Part shown: positions 1 to 10,659 of the stretch, piece after piece
Numbering within the stretch: position 1 is the stretch's first letter
How the letters are laid out: every line of letters begins with the position of its first letter
Assembly (NCBI RefSeq): GCF_000247695.1
Contig: NW_004624867.1
Span: forward strand, 149,030 to 213,029
Origin: Heterocephalus glaber
Taxonomy: Eukaryota; Chordata; Mammalia; Rodentia; Bathyergidae
Direction: 5' to 3'
Length of the DNA stretch: 64,000 nucleotides
The notes under the pieces: generated by a model
Seen by the model: the letters and a program-made list of their open reading frames with translations, nothing else
What the model was told of the DNA's origin: nothing
The model's database searches: none
Position numbers and translations under genes: made by a program

Positions 1-365
1 AAAGGGTCATTTTTCATAGGATTTAGTAATATCTGAAAATATTTGTTTTCCTTGAAAAACAATTTTAGATTATCGAGACATATATTTTAAATGCTTAAGT
101 GCATTCTACTTACTCCAATTTGTGTTTTAGAAAAGTGATTTAATTCCTTGGAAAAGTTAGTATTAATAAGTTAGTACTTATGTTTCCTTTATTTTGAAAA
201 GTCTTCCCACTTTCAATTTTGCATAAATATCACTTATGTACTTCAATTGGTGGTTCCAACTCACTTCACTTTTCATGTGTGTATGTTAGCTTTTTGTTGT
301 TATATCTTCCAATATTTACACAAAACTAATCATATGTCACACAGATATTCTCTTTTCTTTTCTCT

Positions 366-455
366 CCCCTTTTCTCTCTCTTCGCTTTCAGCCAGGGTCT
401 TACTATGTATCTCAGCCTGACCTTGTTTTCTCTGCCTCAGCCTCCTGGCTTTCAT
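366..455 (-). mobile_element. B1 SINE fragment, minus strand
   Basis: Antisense B1: CAGGGTCTTACTATGTATCT ... TGCCTCAGCCTCCTGGCTTTC. Confidence 0.7.
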
Positions 456-1289
456 GAATATCCTCAACCATTAGGAATATTAAAAAAGAGAAAGGTCTAT
501 CTCTCTATGTTTTATGGACCTTATTGAAAGTTTTGGTGAGTATAGGAGAAGTAAGGGAAGAGGGACAGTAAATACCACATAGGAAGGTAAAGGTATTCCT
601 TAAGTAGTAAATTTTGTTATAATAAAGAGATGTTACTTCTGCAATAAAAATGGAACAACCTCTTTTCTAAATAAAAGAGATTAAACAGAATATATTGAAG
701 TGCATTTCACATTAAAGGACACTCTGTGAAACTTTTTCTTGATATATATGTGTGCATTAGGTCATGATATTAAATCATTTTTAATTTTAGGTCACAATAA
801 AAATACTCGATAAGCACTGGATTAGAGAATCCTTTGAGAGGATTCTGTAAGTTTCTTTCCACCCACAGTTTTTGCAATTCTATGTTTGTAGACAGTTGTG
901 GCTAATAAGAAGTAAATAATATAACCATTACCAATGCAAAGTTAATTACTGTCTCCTAAGTGTGAAGTCTGACCCTATTCAACATTTCAACAAATTAAAG
1001 TCTAACATATATTTTGTTTGGTTTTGGAATGGTTTTTAATGAATAACTACAAAGAAAACTTAAAACATTTATCTTGCCAAATTCATCAACATCTTGAACA
1101 GATAAGTTGCTATTCTAACACTAGCCCTCAGAGAATAGAGTTAATGGAAAAATTTATTACATCATACTCTCTTTGCAACTAACATGTTATCTTAATGCTC
1201 ATAACTGAAATTTCCCCTAGAGAGTCACTAGCCCAATTCTCTCATCTCACAAACCCTTTTCTAAAAATTCATTCTTTTTTGACTCATTA
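456..1289. other. AT-rich intronic sequence, nothing recognised
   Basis: No gene, RNA or repeat family recognised by eye. Confidence 0.5.
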
Positions 1290-2775
1290 ATTTTATCAGT
1301 ACATTTTAGGTATATAATATGCTGACATTCATTGTTGGAAATTTGTAGCTTTACATGATGTATCTTGGTTCTTATTTTTTTCCCCATTCCCCTGCCCTCC
1401 CTTCAATCCCTCCACCTCTCCCTATTTACAAAGACTTTGTTTCCATTTTTCTCTTTTCTCATATTTATTCCTTTCCCTTCTTTCCTTTCCCCTAGCTCCC
1501 CTACTTCCCTTCCCCTTTCGAGTTTTTCTTCCTATGTCACATTATCTGGCTCAAATGGGTCCTCTAATCCTAGTTTTTTGAAGTATCTCCATACTGATTT
1601 CCATAGTGGTTGCACCAGTCTACACTCCCACCAGCAGTGGAAAAAGATTCCTTTTTTCCCACAACCCCTGCCAGCATTTATTATTGGTTGATTTCTTGAT
1701 AGCAGCCATTATCTCAGGGGTGAGGTGGAATCTCAGCATTGTTTTCATTTGCATCTCTTGAATGACCAGTGATGTTGAACATGTTTTCATATGTTTATTT
1801 GCTATTTCTACTTCTTTGTCTGAGAAATGTACGTGCATTTCAGATACCCATTTTTGGACTGGGTCTTTAAATTTTGGAGGTCTGAATTTTTTAAGTTCTT
1901 TTTATATTCTACATAGTAGACATTTGTCAGAGGAACAATAGGTGAAAATTGTTTCCAACATTTTGAGTTGTCTTTTCATGCTGTTGGTGGTTTCTCTTAC
2001 TGTGCAGACGCTTTTTAACAAGATGAGATCTCAGTTGTTGATTCTTTGTGCTAGTTCCTTTGTGACTGAGATTTTGTTCATGAAATCTTTTCCTATGCTA
2101 ATGTCTTCAAGAGTTGTACCTAATTTCTCTTCCAGCCAGTTTAGTGTTTCTGTTTTAATATTTAGATCTTTAATCCATTTCGATTTTAGTTTAGTGCATG
2201 GTGAGAGATATAGGTCTAATTTCAATCTTTGGCAAGTTGAAACCCAATTTTTCTGGCATGATTTATTAAAGAGGCTATCTTTCCTCTAGTGAGGATGTTT
2301 GGCTCCTTTGTCAAAGGAAGATGAGGTGGCTGAGTGTGTCAGGAGTTGTTTCTGCATCTTCTAATCTGTTCCACGGATCCTAAGGTCTGTTTCTTTGCCA
2401 GTACCAAGCTGTTTTTATCACAGTAGCTTTGTAGTATAGTTTCCAGTTGGGGATTGTGATAATTCCACCTTGTCTTTGTTGCCTAGTATTGCTTTTGCTA
2501 TTCTAGGTCTCTTCCTGTTCCAAATGAATTTTGGATTGATTTCTCAAGGTCTGTGAAGTATGATGTTGTAATTTCAATTGGGATTGCCTTGAATCTATGT
2601 AGCAGTTTTGGAAATATGGCCATTTTCACTATGTTGGTTCTTCTTACCCAGGAGCAAGGGATGTCTTTCCATTTTCTGACATCCTCTTTGATCTCTTTTT
2701 TCAGAGTGCTGTGGTTTTCAGAGTAGAGGTCTTTGAAAATTCATTTCTTGCATAATTTATTCCAAACCTGATTTG
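1290..2775 (-). mobile_element. 5'-truncated L1 3' end, minus strand
   Basis: On the minus strand this carries the C-terminal third of ORF2 followed by the L1 3' UTR. The plus-strand phrases TTGAAGTATCTCCATACTGA and CACTCCCACCAGCAGTGG are antisense L1 ORF2, and the pyrimidine-rich block 1375-1510 is the antisense G/A-rich 3' UTR. The left edge matches the terminal 3' UTR also seen at 59740-59830. It is truncated near the position equivalent to 22990 in the full L1 and is sense with the CaMKII gene. Confidence 0.85.
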
Positions 2776-3450
2776 CCTTCTACAAGTTTAAAATGTTACT
2801 AAAATGAGAACTGCAATGTAAATCTATAGCTAGTTGTTTCATTATACCATTATATCTTATCCCAACTTTTTTCTCAAAAACTGTTTTTATGCTAACAGTA
2901 CTTATACACATTACTTTATTCTTCTGGATAATATATATGTATATAAATGAAGCACAGAAAACATTCTGCAATTTTAGGCTCACAATGGATGAAAAACATG
3001 GAAATTATTTGTGAATTTATTAGATAACAATGAAAAAAATGAAAGCTATTGATAAATACAGCTGCAGGCATTGTTACAGCAATCTGCATCTACCAGATAT
3101 AGTGTATCTGGTAATGTTCTTTTGGTTAGAACAGCTAGTTCAGCTTGGGTTAAGGATATTTTTTATGGAAAAGATTGTTCATTTGTCATGAAATTGAGCA
3201 AGTTATAATGAATGCCAGATATCGCAAACATTCAGTGCATTTGCTTATCTCATAGATATCTTGAATGAAACAAGCACAAAGAAACAGTTAATCTTTCCCC
3301 TAAAATCTGTTTTATCAAGTCTTCTGAATTTCCAGTTGATTAAAATAAAAACCTCAGTACAATTCTTGACTTTTTCTATGACAGCAAAAATTCTATCTGA
3401 AAGTAAATCTTAAAAAATAGTTATATTTGTAATTACATTTTTAAAACTCT
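2776..3450. other. AT-rich intronic sequence, nothing recognised
   Basis: No convincing repeat or coding segment seen between the L1 piece and the L2 remnant. Confidence 0.5.
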
Positions 3451-3465
3451 GTGTGTGTGTGTGTT
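3451..3465 (+). repeat. Short (GT)n tract
   Basis: Seven GT dinucleotides within AT-rich DNA. Confidence 0.85.
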
Positions 3466-3499
3466 TCTATGCACAAAAAAATGGACTCATTTTTTCCTC

Positions 3500-3760
3500 T
3501 TTTCACTTTTACCAGCCCAATCACTTGTCTCTCCTCCACTGTTACCATCCTGGTGCACAACATATTTCCAAAGGCTCCTGTCTCATTTCTGTTTTTCTCC
3601 TCTGCCCTCTTAGTGTCTTTACATCTTCAATCTGATCATTGTTCAGAAACCTGCAATGACTCTCCTTTGTCTCTGAGGAGAGCCAAAACCCCATTCCTAG
3701 CCTCCTAAGTACCTTACTCCATTAGTTTAAGCTCCTTCAAGTTCCTATGCAGCTTCTCAG
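3500..3760 (+). mobile_element. L2 (LINE-2) remnant
   Basis: Pyrimidine-rich sequence with GAAACCTGCAATGACTCTCC and GAGAGCCAAAACCCCATTCC, resembling the conserved L2 3' region. Confidence 0.6.
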
Positions 3761-4375
3761 AGTACTTACTCTGTAGAGTTTCTTGTAGCACAGCCATGTC
3801 CATTTGTATATGGATTATATAAGGTACTTTTTAGCTAAGCCTGCGCTGTTTAGTATTTGTCATAAAGACTTATTCCCTACAAACTATTTTTATTATTTTG
3901 CCTTTTGCAGAAAAAATCTGTCAATCTCCAGAGTACAGGACATGAGTGCTGACAGAGAAGACAACTGGATGGAGGGAGAAGGTGGCATGAGTAATCTACG
4001 TGCCTGACTCTAACCAGAAAGAAAGCTGGGAGTGAAGCGGAGGTGGAGGTAGTCAGTCAGTTCCTATGTAATACCAGCAGTGCTAAGAAGCTGCTGTGCA
4101 AGAAGCGTGGGGTGTTACAACTTGAGGAAATGTGTCTCAAAGACAAATGGTGGTGGAAGGATGGAAGCAGAGGAGGTTGAGGGAGGAGGTGTTAACAGTT
4201 GTTTTTATAAAAGCAGTGAAATGTAAGAAAACATCTACCCACCTTGTTCAGGCTTAGTGGAATGTAGAGGACAGAGAAGTTAACCCCACTTTCCAGCACC
4301 ACAGGTGCAGCAGCACACTCAAGGTCAGCCAGAGTGCAGTAGCACACACAGGAGAAAGTACACTCTGGCTGTTGT

Positions 4376-4700
4376 AGGCTGAACATGGCCCCCAGCACAA
4401 GCTTGGAAACTCCGTCCTCAGTGCAACAATTCTGGGAAGTGGGGCTGCTGAGAGGTGATAGGTCATGAGGGTGAAGGGATGGATTCTTGCCCTGATCACT
4501 GGTGTGAATTCCTTGTTCAACCATACGTTTGAATCTGCCTAGCCCTGGTGCTCACAGCCTCAATTTCCCTCTCGGCCACAGGATGTCCTGATAAGAAGGC
4601 CACACCAGATGCTGGCCCCTCATCATGAAATACCAGGCTCAGGTCCACAGCCCACAAATTTCTGCTCCTTGTAAATCAGCCCTTGTCAGGAATTTCCATT
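4376..4700 (+). mobile_element. MaLR LTR (MST-like)
   Basis: GGCTGAACATGGCCCCCAGC, CAGTGCAACAATTCTGGGAA, TAGGTCATGAGGGTGAAGGG and CACACCAGATGCTGGCCCCT follow the MST-type MaLR LTR consensus (from memory). No internal region seen, so probably a solo LTR. Confidence 0.6.
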
Positions 4701-5030
4701 ATAGATGCACAATAAGCCTGAAAGCTCTCCTCAACAGAGGACACTCTGTAACATTAGGACATCAGATTCATTATCACATAATTAAAAGGGGAAATCAGAA
4801 GGTGCTAAAAGTTGGCAGTTTTCTTAGTATTAGCTATTAACCCAATGGTTATTCAAATTGCTGAAGATTCTCTCATATTCAATTCATTTTCACATTTATT
4901 TCTTTTTTAGAAAATATTTTAAGTAAATATATTAAGTTTAAAAGTCAAAATTGAGGAATATGAGTTTGTCATTTTATTACTGCAATACTCGTAAGGAAGT
5001 ATAACTTTGATTTTAAATCTTTATGCATAT

Positions 5031-5117
5031 GGGGAATTTAGCTCAATGGTGCTATCGCCTGCCTCATAAGCGCAAGGTCCACAGTTCGTTCCCTGGTACC
5101 AAAAGGAAAAAAAAAAA
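5031..5117 (+). mobile_element. ID-like SINE (tRNA-Ala-derived)
   Basis: Has GGGGAATTTAGCTCAATGG (A box) and CAGTTCGTTCCCTGGTACC (B box and 3' end), then an A-rich tail. Direct repeats CTTTATGCATATG at 5019-5031 and 5118-5130. A SINE, not a tRNA gene. Confidence 0.92.
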
Positions 5118-5340
5118 CTTTATGCATATGTGTTGTATTTATAACATCCTAATTACTAATAGAATGACAGTTACTCTGATTTTATACATTCATATTACAG
5201 GGACTTTACTATTTTTGTACTCTGTTTATTTTAATTAGTTTTTAGGTTATTTTTCCCAGTTCTTATTTGCCAGTGAGGAATTTATACAAATATTCTATTT
5301 AAATCTGTTCTCAATAAAAACACCTATATAACATTAATTT

Positions 5341-5424
5341 GGGGGAGTGGGGTACCGGGGATTGAACTCGAATCCTTCCACTTGCGAGGCAGGTGGTGGC
5401 ACCACTGAGCTAAATCCCTGGTCC
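5341..5424 (-). mobile_element. ID-like SINE, minus strand
   Basis: Antisense copy (GGTACCGGGGATTGAACTCG ... GAGCTAAATCCC). Direct repeats ATAACATTAATTT at 5328-5340 and 5428-5440. Confidence 0.92.
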
Positions 5425-5440
5425 TACATAACATTAATTT

Positions 5441-5619
5441 TTGTTTCTGCTGTATACTGGGGATTGAATCCAGGGTCTTCTCACTGAGCTTCAGCCCTTT
5501 TTTATCTTTTTATTTTTGAGACAGGGTCTCACTAAGTCACTAAGTTGAGCAGGCTGAGTTCTAACTTGTGATCTCCTGGCTCAGCCTTCCACAATGCTGG
5601 GATTACAATACACTTGGCT
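5441..5619 (-). mobile_element. B1-dID dimeric SINE, minus strand
   Basis: Antisense ID-like half (ACTGGGGATTGAATCCAGGG) fused to an antisense 7SL-derived B1 (GAGACAGGGTCTCACTAAGT ... TGCTGGGATTACA). The dimer is typical of non-muroid rodents. Confidence 0.8.
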
Positions 5620-5625
5620 TTTTTT

Positions 5626-6310
5626 TTTTTTTAAATGAAAATTGGTTTTACTCTCTCTACTCCTCACCAAAATATTCTGTCAAGCTCTCCATCAATCCTG
5701 AACAAAAATCATTAATCATAAATATGTTTCAATATTACAGGCTATTATATCTTAGATGTATAGTCTTCAGAGTCTTGAGATTTTTAAGCCAAGGGCATAA
5801 ATGTTTGAGTTCAATGAGTGGTCATACCTAAGATTTTTAACAAGAGAGAGCACAGTATCCATAAGAAATAAATTCTTGGATGGTGCAATATTTCAGTCAG
5901 ACAGCAAATTTTCTTGAGTATTATATGACAGAGTATTACTGTGAACAAGTCAATTGTGTCTCAGCCTTTCTTCAATCATTGGGACCAAATCCCCTTACTA
6001 ATTATGTGATTCTGAATTCTAGATCTTCTACATCATTGGATTTGCAGTGGTAGCATCTTGTGATAGTTTCATATTCTCTTCTACTGTAGGAACACGATGC
6101 AGTATGACTATGTGGCAAACAATGTGAACAAGCCACAGGTTATAGTCAAATAAACTAGAAAATGTCTTTATCTGTAACTATTAAATCAATCATCTTTATC
6201 CAATAAACCAATTATTTCATCAGACAACATAGCTTTCTGCGTTTCTTTTTTCTTTTCTTTTTTGAACTTATCTGGTATTGAGAAAATTTAACCAACTGTT
6301 TAACCCAATA
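5626..6310. other. AT-rich intronic sequence, nothing recognised
   Basis: Unique-looking sequence between SINE and L2 remnants. Confidence 0.5.
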
Positions 6311-6890
6311 GACAAACTGCCAAGCTCAGAGGCCTCCTCGACCTGCTGCACACACCACAGCTCTCTTTCAAAATGCAAGTCAGATCACGTCACACTTGCC
6401 CAGGTAAAAACTGTTGAAGGCTGAAGACCGGTCTAATGGTAAAGAGCAAACTCCTTAACATGACCCATTTACCATTTAATTTATCATACAAACTGGGACA
6501 GTTGGACAGTAAAAGTGGGTGACTAATTTTTTACAGCAGGAAACCAGGACAGACCCTGGAAAAGAGGTTAGTGTGGTCACCTGACACAAACCTGCCATCC
6601 ACTTCCCTGAAGTTACCTTCCTTCTCCTCCCTGCTCTGGTCGCCTCCAGCAGCACAGGTACCTTTTCACACTGGTACCCTCAGTCCTCTCTTGCAATAAG
6701 CCACACCCCCAAGACTAGTTCTGTGGCTTAGCATTCTCTTTCTTTCCCTCCAAGTTAAGCCCTACCAATGCTTCAGAACTTAAACATTGCTTCTTCCGGG
6801 AAGTCACTTCTGGCTTCACCAACAAACTCTCACTGGACTGCCGATGGCCACAGTGGCACATGACAGTGCCCATGAGGTTTTGTGTTTCCT
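6311..6890 (+). mobile_element. L2 remnant
   Basis: CAAGTCAGATCACGTCACAC, then a diverged 3' part with CTTCCGGGAAGTCACTTCTG, matches L2 3' sequence in the plus orientation. Confidence 0.65.
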
Positions 6891-6950
6891 GAAACCTAGA
6901 GCCATCTGTGACTAGCTTATTCTAGCATATACCTACAAGAAATTAGGCAA

Positions 6951-7045
6951 GGGCCGGGGATTTAATTCAGTGGTTCCTCTGCCTACCTACCAAGCGCAAG
7001 GTCCCAAGTTCGATCCCCGGTACAAAATTTAAAAAAAAGAAAGAA
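6951..7045 (+). mobile_element. ID-like SINE
   Basis: GGGCCGGGGATTTAATTCAG to TTCGATCCCCGGTAC with an AAAG-type tail; flanked by AGAAATTAGGCAA and AGAAACTAGGTAA. Confidence 0.9.
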
Positions 7046-7822
7046 AGAAACTAGGTAAATGTTTGTTGAAAAAATAGATTTTGGTATTAGTCTATAAGCA
7101 AGTGAGTTCTCCTGAATCAAAGAGTCCCTTGTTGAAGGATAAGCCCACACTTCTGTAACTGCAAAATAAATACAAAGGCAAACCCTTATTATCTTTGGTC
7201 ACCTACAGTCACCACACAGGCACTCTAAAAATTGCTGAGAAAGCTGACCTTCAGTTTCTTACAAAGACATCCTATTACTTAGGATGCTTATTAAACCCTG
7301 ACTTTCCTTGAAGTTTTGTGTGTGTCCTTGACAGAAGTCAAGTCCTCTCCTCTGAACAAGCATATGGAGTAAAGAGGAAGAGATCCTTGCCAAGCCAGCC
7401 GACATCTAGTGATCAATGGAGCAGATATAGAGGCTGTGGCAGGATCAAACTTCTCCTTAGTTCTTTGTATACATCTACTTTAATCCATGGAAGACTGAAG
7501 ACAGGGAGCAGGTGCTAAATAATAGAGCTGTGATGATGAACCAGTATTGTTCCAGTAAACATTTACAGAGTTCACGCATCGTGCAAAGTACTATAGATAT
7601 AAGCAGAGAACATAATGTGTCTAATCTTATGAAATTAATGCTCAGATATGGATGACTGACTAATGTTAAACAAATAGATAAATATAAATGTAGGAGAGTG
7701 GTAAGTACTCTAAAAAACACTAACCAGACAGAGAAGTGAGTACCAGGGAAAAACAGATGGAAGATATTTTGGAAACATCTCCTTGATTAGGTGAATTTTA
7801 AGGGAAGAACAGAATGAAGTGT

Positions 7823-7967
7823 AGGCTGGGAGCAGTGGCACATGCCTGTAATCCCAGCACTCGGGAGGCTAAGGCAGGAATATTGACGCAAGATCAAGTC
7901 CAGCCTGGGCTACATAGTGAGTTCAAAGCCAGCCAGGACTACATAGCGAGACCCTGTCTCAAAAAAA
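7823..7967 (+). mobile_element. B1 SINE (7SL-derived)
   Basis: GGCTGGGAGCAGTGGCACAT, TGTAATCCCAGCACTCGGGA and GCGAGACCCTGTCTCAAAAA are B1 hallmarks, including the internal 29-bp duplication (CAGCCTGGGCTAC / CAGCCAGGACTAC). Followed by a GGA-rich tract to about 8010. Inserted into an antisense L2. Confidence 0.92.
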
Positions 7968-8282
7968 GGAGGAAGAGGAGGAGGGAGAGGGGGAGGGGGG
8001 AGGGGGAAATATACATGGCAGAAATGGGATGCCTCAGGGAAGGTCTGATGCAAGACTGAGGGAATAGCAGGTCCAAAGCTCCTAAGAGGTCACTACACTT
8101 GACCTGTTTGATAAGCAATGGGTAATGAGAATGAAAAGAAGGAAATGAGGTGGGAGGTGTGTGGATGTGTGTGAAGGTGTTAGGTAGGGGTTATAAAACG
8201 CTTTCCCTTTCCCTCTGAGGCAATTGGAAATTCACTGTAGGGTTCTGAGGAGGAGGTGATCTGTTAGTATTAAAAGCAGCAG

Positions 8283-8372
8283 GGGCCGGGGATTTAGCTC
8301 AGTGATTCTGGCACCTGCCTCACAAGCTGAATGTCCCGAGTTTGATCCCCGGTACAAAAAACAAAAAAGAAT
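8283..8372 (+). mobile_element. ID-like SINE inserted in an L2 remnant
   Basis: GGGCCGGGGATTTAGCTCAG to GATCCCCGGTAC, A-rich tail; direct repeats AAAAGCAGCAG at 8272-8282 and 8373-8383. Confidence 0.92.
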
Positions 8373-8869
8373 AAAAGCAGCAGCACAACTAACAGGGTAT
8401 GTTGAAGATACACTGTAAGAAAACAAAGGCAGAAACTCAGAAGCACATATGTGAGAAGCCTGGTGAAAGATAATGGAGTTTCAAATCAGGCTAGAGGCTC
8501 TGAAGGCACAGATGTGGTCAGATTCTAGATATATTTTGAAAGTACTGCTGACAGGAACTTTTGACAAGCTAGCTGCGGGATGTGCTACACAGAGAGGGAA
8601 TGTACGGCTTCAAAGGTTTTGTCCTAAGTAACCAGTATATTGAAATATGTGAAGACAGAAGAGAAAAAGGCTGAGAAGATGGGAGTAAATGTGAAATGTG
8701 CATCTAAATGGAGAAATCAAGGACAAAGTTGATAGATAAATTCTTTCTTCAGAGCATGAAATCATGCTCGGTCTACTTGAATACAGCATATTAACATTAG
8801 GTGTCTGAACACCATACGTCATACTTGAGAGAGAGAGCTTAGAAGTTGGGAGGAACATGGACGATGTGA

Positions 8870-9004
8870 TCCTGGCTGCCACTGACCCATCACTGCATCT
8901 AGATGTGCTCTGTGTGCTCAGGTTCTCTGCCGTGAAATGGGGATACCAAGAATTCCTCGGCAGACTTGTGACAATTACAGGAAACAATGTACATAAGTTT
9001 AAAA
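8870..9004 (+). mobile_element. MIR SINE remnant
   Basis: CCTGGCTGCCACTGACCCAT, CAGGTTCTCTGCCGTGAAAT and GGGGATACCAAGAATTCC follow the MIR core and 3' region. Confidence 0.65.
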
Positions 9005-9017
9005 TGTCCATGGTATA

Positions 9018-9104
9018 GGGCCGGGGATTTAGCTTAGTGGTTTCAACGCCTGCTGCGCAAGCTCAAGGACCTGAGTTCGATCCCCGGTACAAAAAAAAAA
9101 AAAA
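9018..9104 (+). mobile_element. ID-like SINE
   Basis: GGGCCGGGGATTTAGCTTAG to TCGATCCCCGGTAC plus about 14 A; perfect direct repeats GTCCATGGTATA at 9006-9017 and 9105-9116, so relatively young. Confidence 0.94.
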
Positions 9105-9763
9105 GTCCATGGTATAAATAAGCACTAAATGAATGTTGTGTATTAATATTATTAAAAGTTAAAGAGAACTGTTATAAATACATTTGTTTTAAATTTTACA
9201 GTAAATAAATTTGATACAATTATTTTTATGAATAACTATTGTATGAAATAAATCCTGAAGTGTTGTTGTCATGAGGCAGTTATTCCAGCATGTGTGACAA
9301 CAGGGTTTCAGAGGACAGTCAGCCTGAGGATGAGCAGAAGCACTGGTGTAGACCCTGATTGCTAATATCTTCCTCTCCAGTATGCAAAATGCAGAATGTA
9401 TCCCTGAACTCCTCATGTACAAGTCAGTGGGGTGGAGTTAGATTCAGCTCAGCATGCTGAATCCATGCAACTGAGAATGATCCATCTGCATCTAACTTTA
9501 AAAAACATTTCTTATTACACTGATTATAAACAATAGTGTTAAGATTTTTCATGCAAATTTATAAATGTTTGTTAACAATAGGTTTTACTTTTATCCTTGA
9601 ATAAAGCAGCAAATTATCATCTGGAAACTTTCCATTATTTCTCTTTAATCATTGATTGCCATGTGATGCTCTGTTTAAAGCTAGAGGAAATAGAGAAAAA
9701 TATCTCACAAAATAATTGTTATTACTAAATGCTTACATTTCTGTACAGAAATGTGTTCCTTTA

Positions 9764-9880
9764 TCCAGGCATGGTGTCATACTCCTGTAATTTCAGCACT
9801 CTTGGATGCTGATGAAGGAGTATTGCAGGTATGAGCCCAGCCTGGGCAATGTAGCAACTTAGTAGGACAGTGTCTATAAA
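9764..9880 (+). mobile_element. B1 SINE monomer
   Basis: CCAGGCATGGTGTCATACTC ... CAGCCTGGGCAATGTAGCAA. Its tail expands into a GGAA microsatellite. Confidence 0.85.
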
Positions 9881-9929
9881 GAAGGAAGGAAGGAAGGAAG
9901 GAAGGAAGGAAGGAAGGAAGGAAGGAAGG
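9881..9929 (+). repeat. (GGAA)n microsatellite
   Basis: About 12 uninterrupted GAAG/GGAA units growing from the tail of a B1 SINE. Confidence 0.97.
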
Positions 9930-10476
9930 CGTTCTCTTAAAATGTAAAGATAAATTCGATTTTTAAAGCTCAAATCATTATTTTCTATCATATTTCTCTA
10001 AAAAAAATTTCAGACTGCTTATTACACATAATTTCCATTGTGTGTAGTAGTTAGCTTGAACACTGAATTAACAAATACCAAAATTCTGCTTCTGGGGAAA
10101 ATACATGATTAGTCTCCTGCAAGACCCTAGTCAAAATTTTTGTCAACTAATCAATATGTAACCTTGTTTGATGTTTGTTTCTATTTAAAGATAACTTCTT
10201 TGACACAAACTATTGATGCACAGACATTGAACTACTGGCCAGTGACATTGTAACTCATGAATGAATGATGCTTATGTAACATATACATTTTATCCCATAA
10301 AGCACAGCACAACCTTCTCGAGTTTAGAAATACTAAATACCACTTCAGCACTATGTTTGAAGGCCACTTTAAACAGCAAAATTACCAACAAAAAGCACAA
10401 AAACATGGCATTCCGTAGCTGTGAAAAGGACATTTGTTTATAGAGTATGAGAGCTGAAAGAAGAAGGCAGAGTGTT

Positions 10477-10648
10477 AGCCACACATACTGGCACATGCCT
10501 GCAATCCCAGCTACTCTGGAGGCCAAGGCAGGAGCATCTCAAGTTCAAACCCAACCTGGGCTACTCCACAAGACTCACCCTCAGAAACTGGAAAATGTCA
10601 GGGTGTAGTTCAGCCCTCCTTGAGTTCAATCCCTGGTACCAGAAAAAG
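10477..10648 (+). mobile_element. B1-dID dimeric SINE
   Basis: B1 half (GCACATGCCTGCAATCCCAG ... CAACCTGGGCTAC) joined to a short ID-like half (TCAGGGTGTAGTTCA ... TTCAATCCCTGGTACC). Flanked by GCAGAGTGTT and GTAGAGTGTT. Confidence 0.82.
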
Positions 10649-10659
10649 GTAGAGTGTTG

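Larger units (their letters stand above)
7520..8760 (-). mobile_element. L2 remnant, minus strand, interrupted by B1 and ID SINEs
   Basis: Antisense L2 landmarks: TGTTCCAGTAAACATTTACA, GGGAATAGCAGGTCCAAAGC, GAGGAGGTGATCTGTTAG and GATTCTAGATATATTTTGAA. A B1 (7823-7967) and an ID element (8283-8372) split it. Confidence 0.65.

Noticed and set aside
8232..8426. ID copies that look like tRNA genes (A and B boxes)
   Set aside because: All such copies have the SINE 3' end and A tail with target-site duplications, and lack a convincing cloverleaf. They are retroposed SINEs, not tRNA genes.
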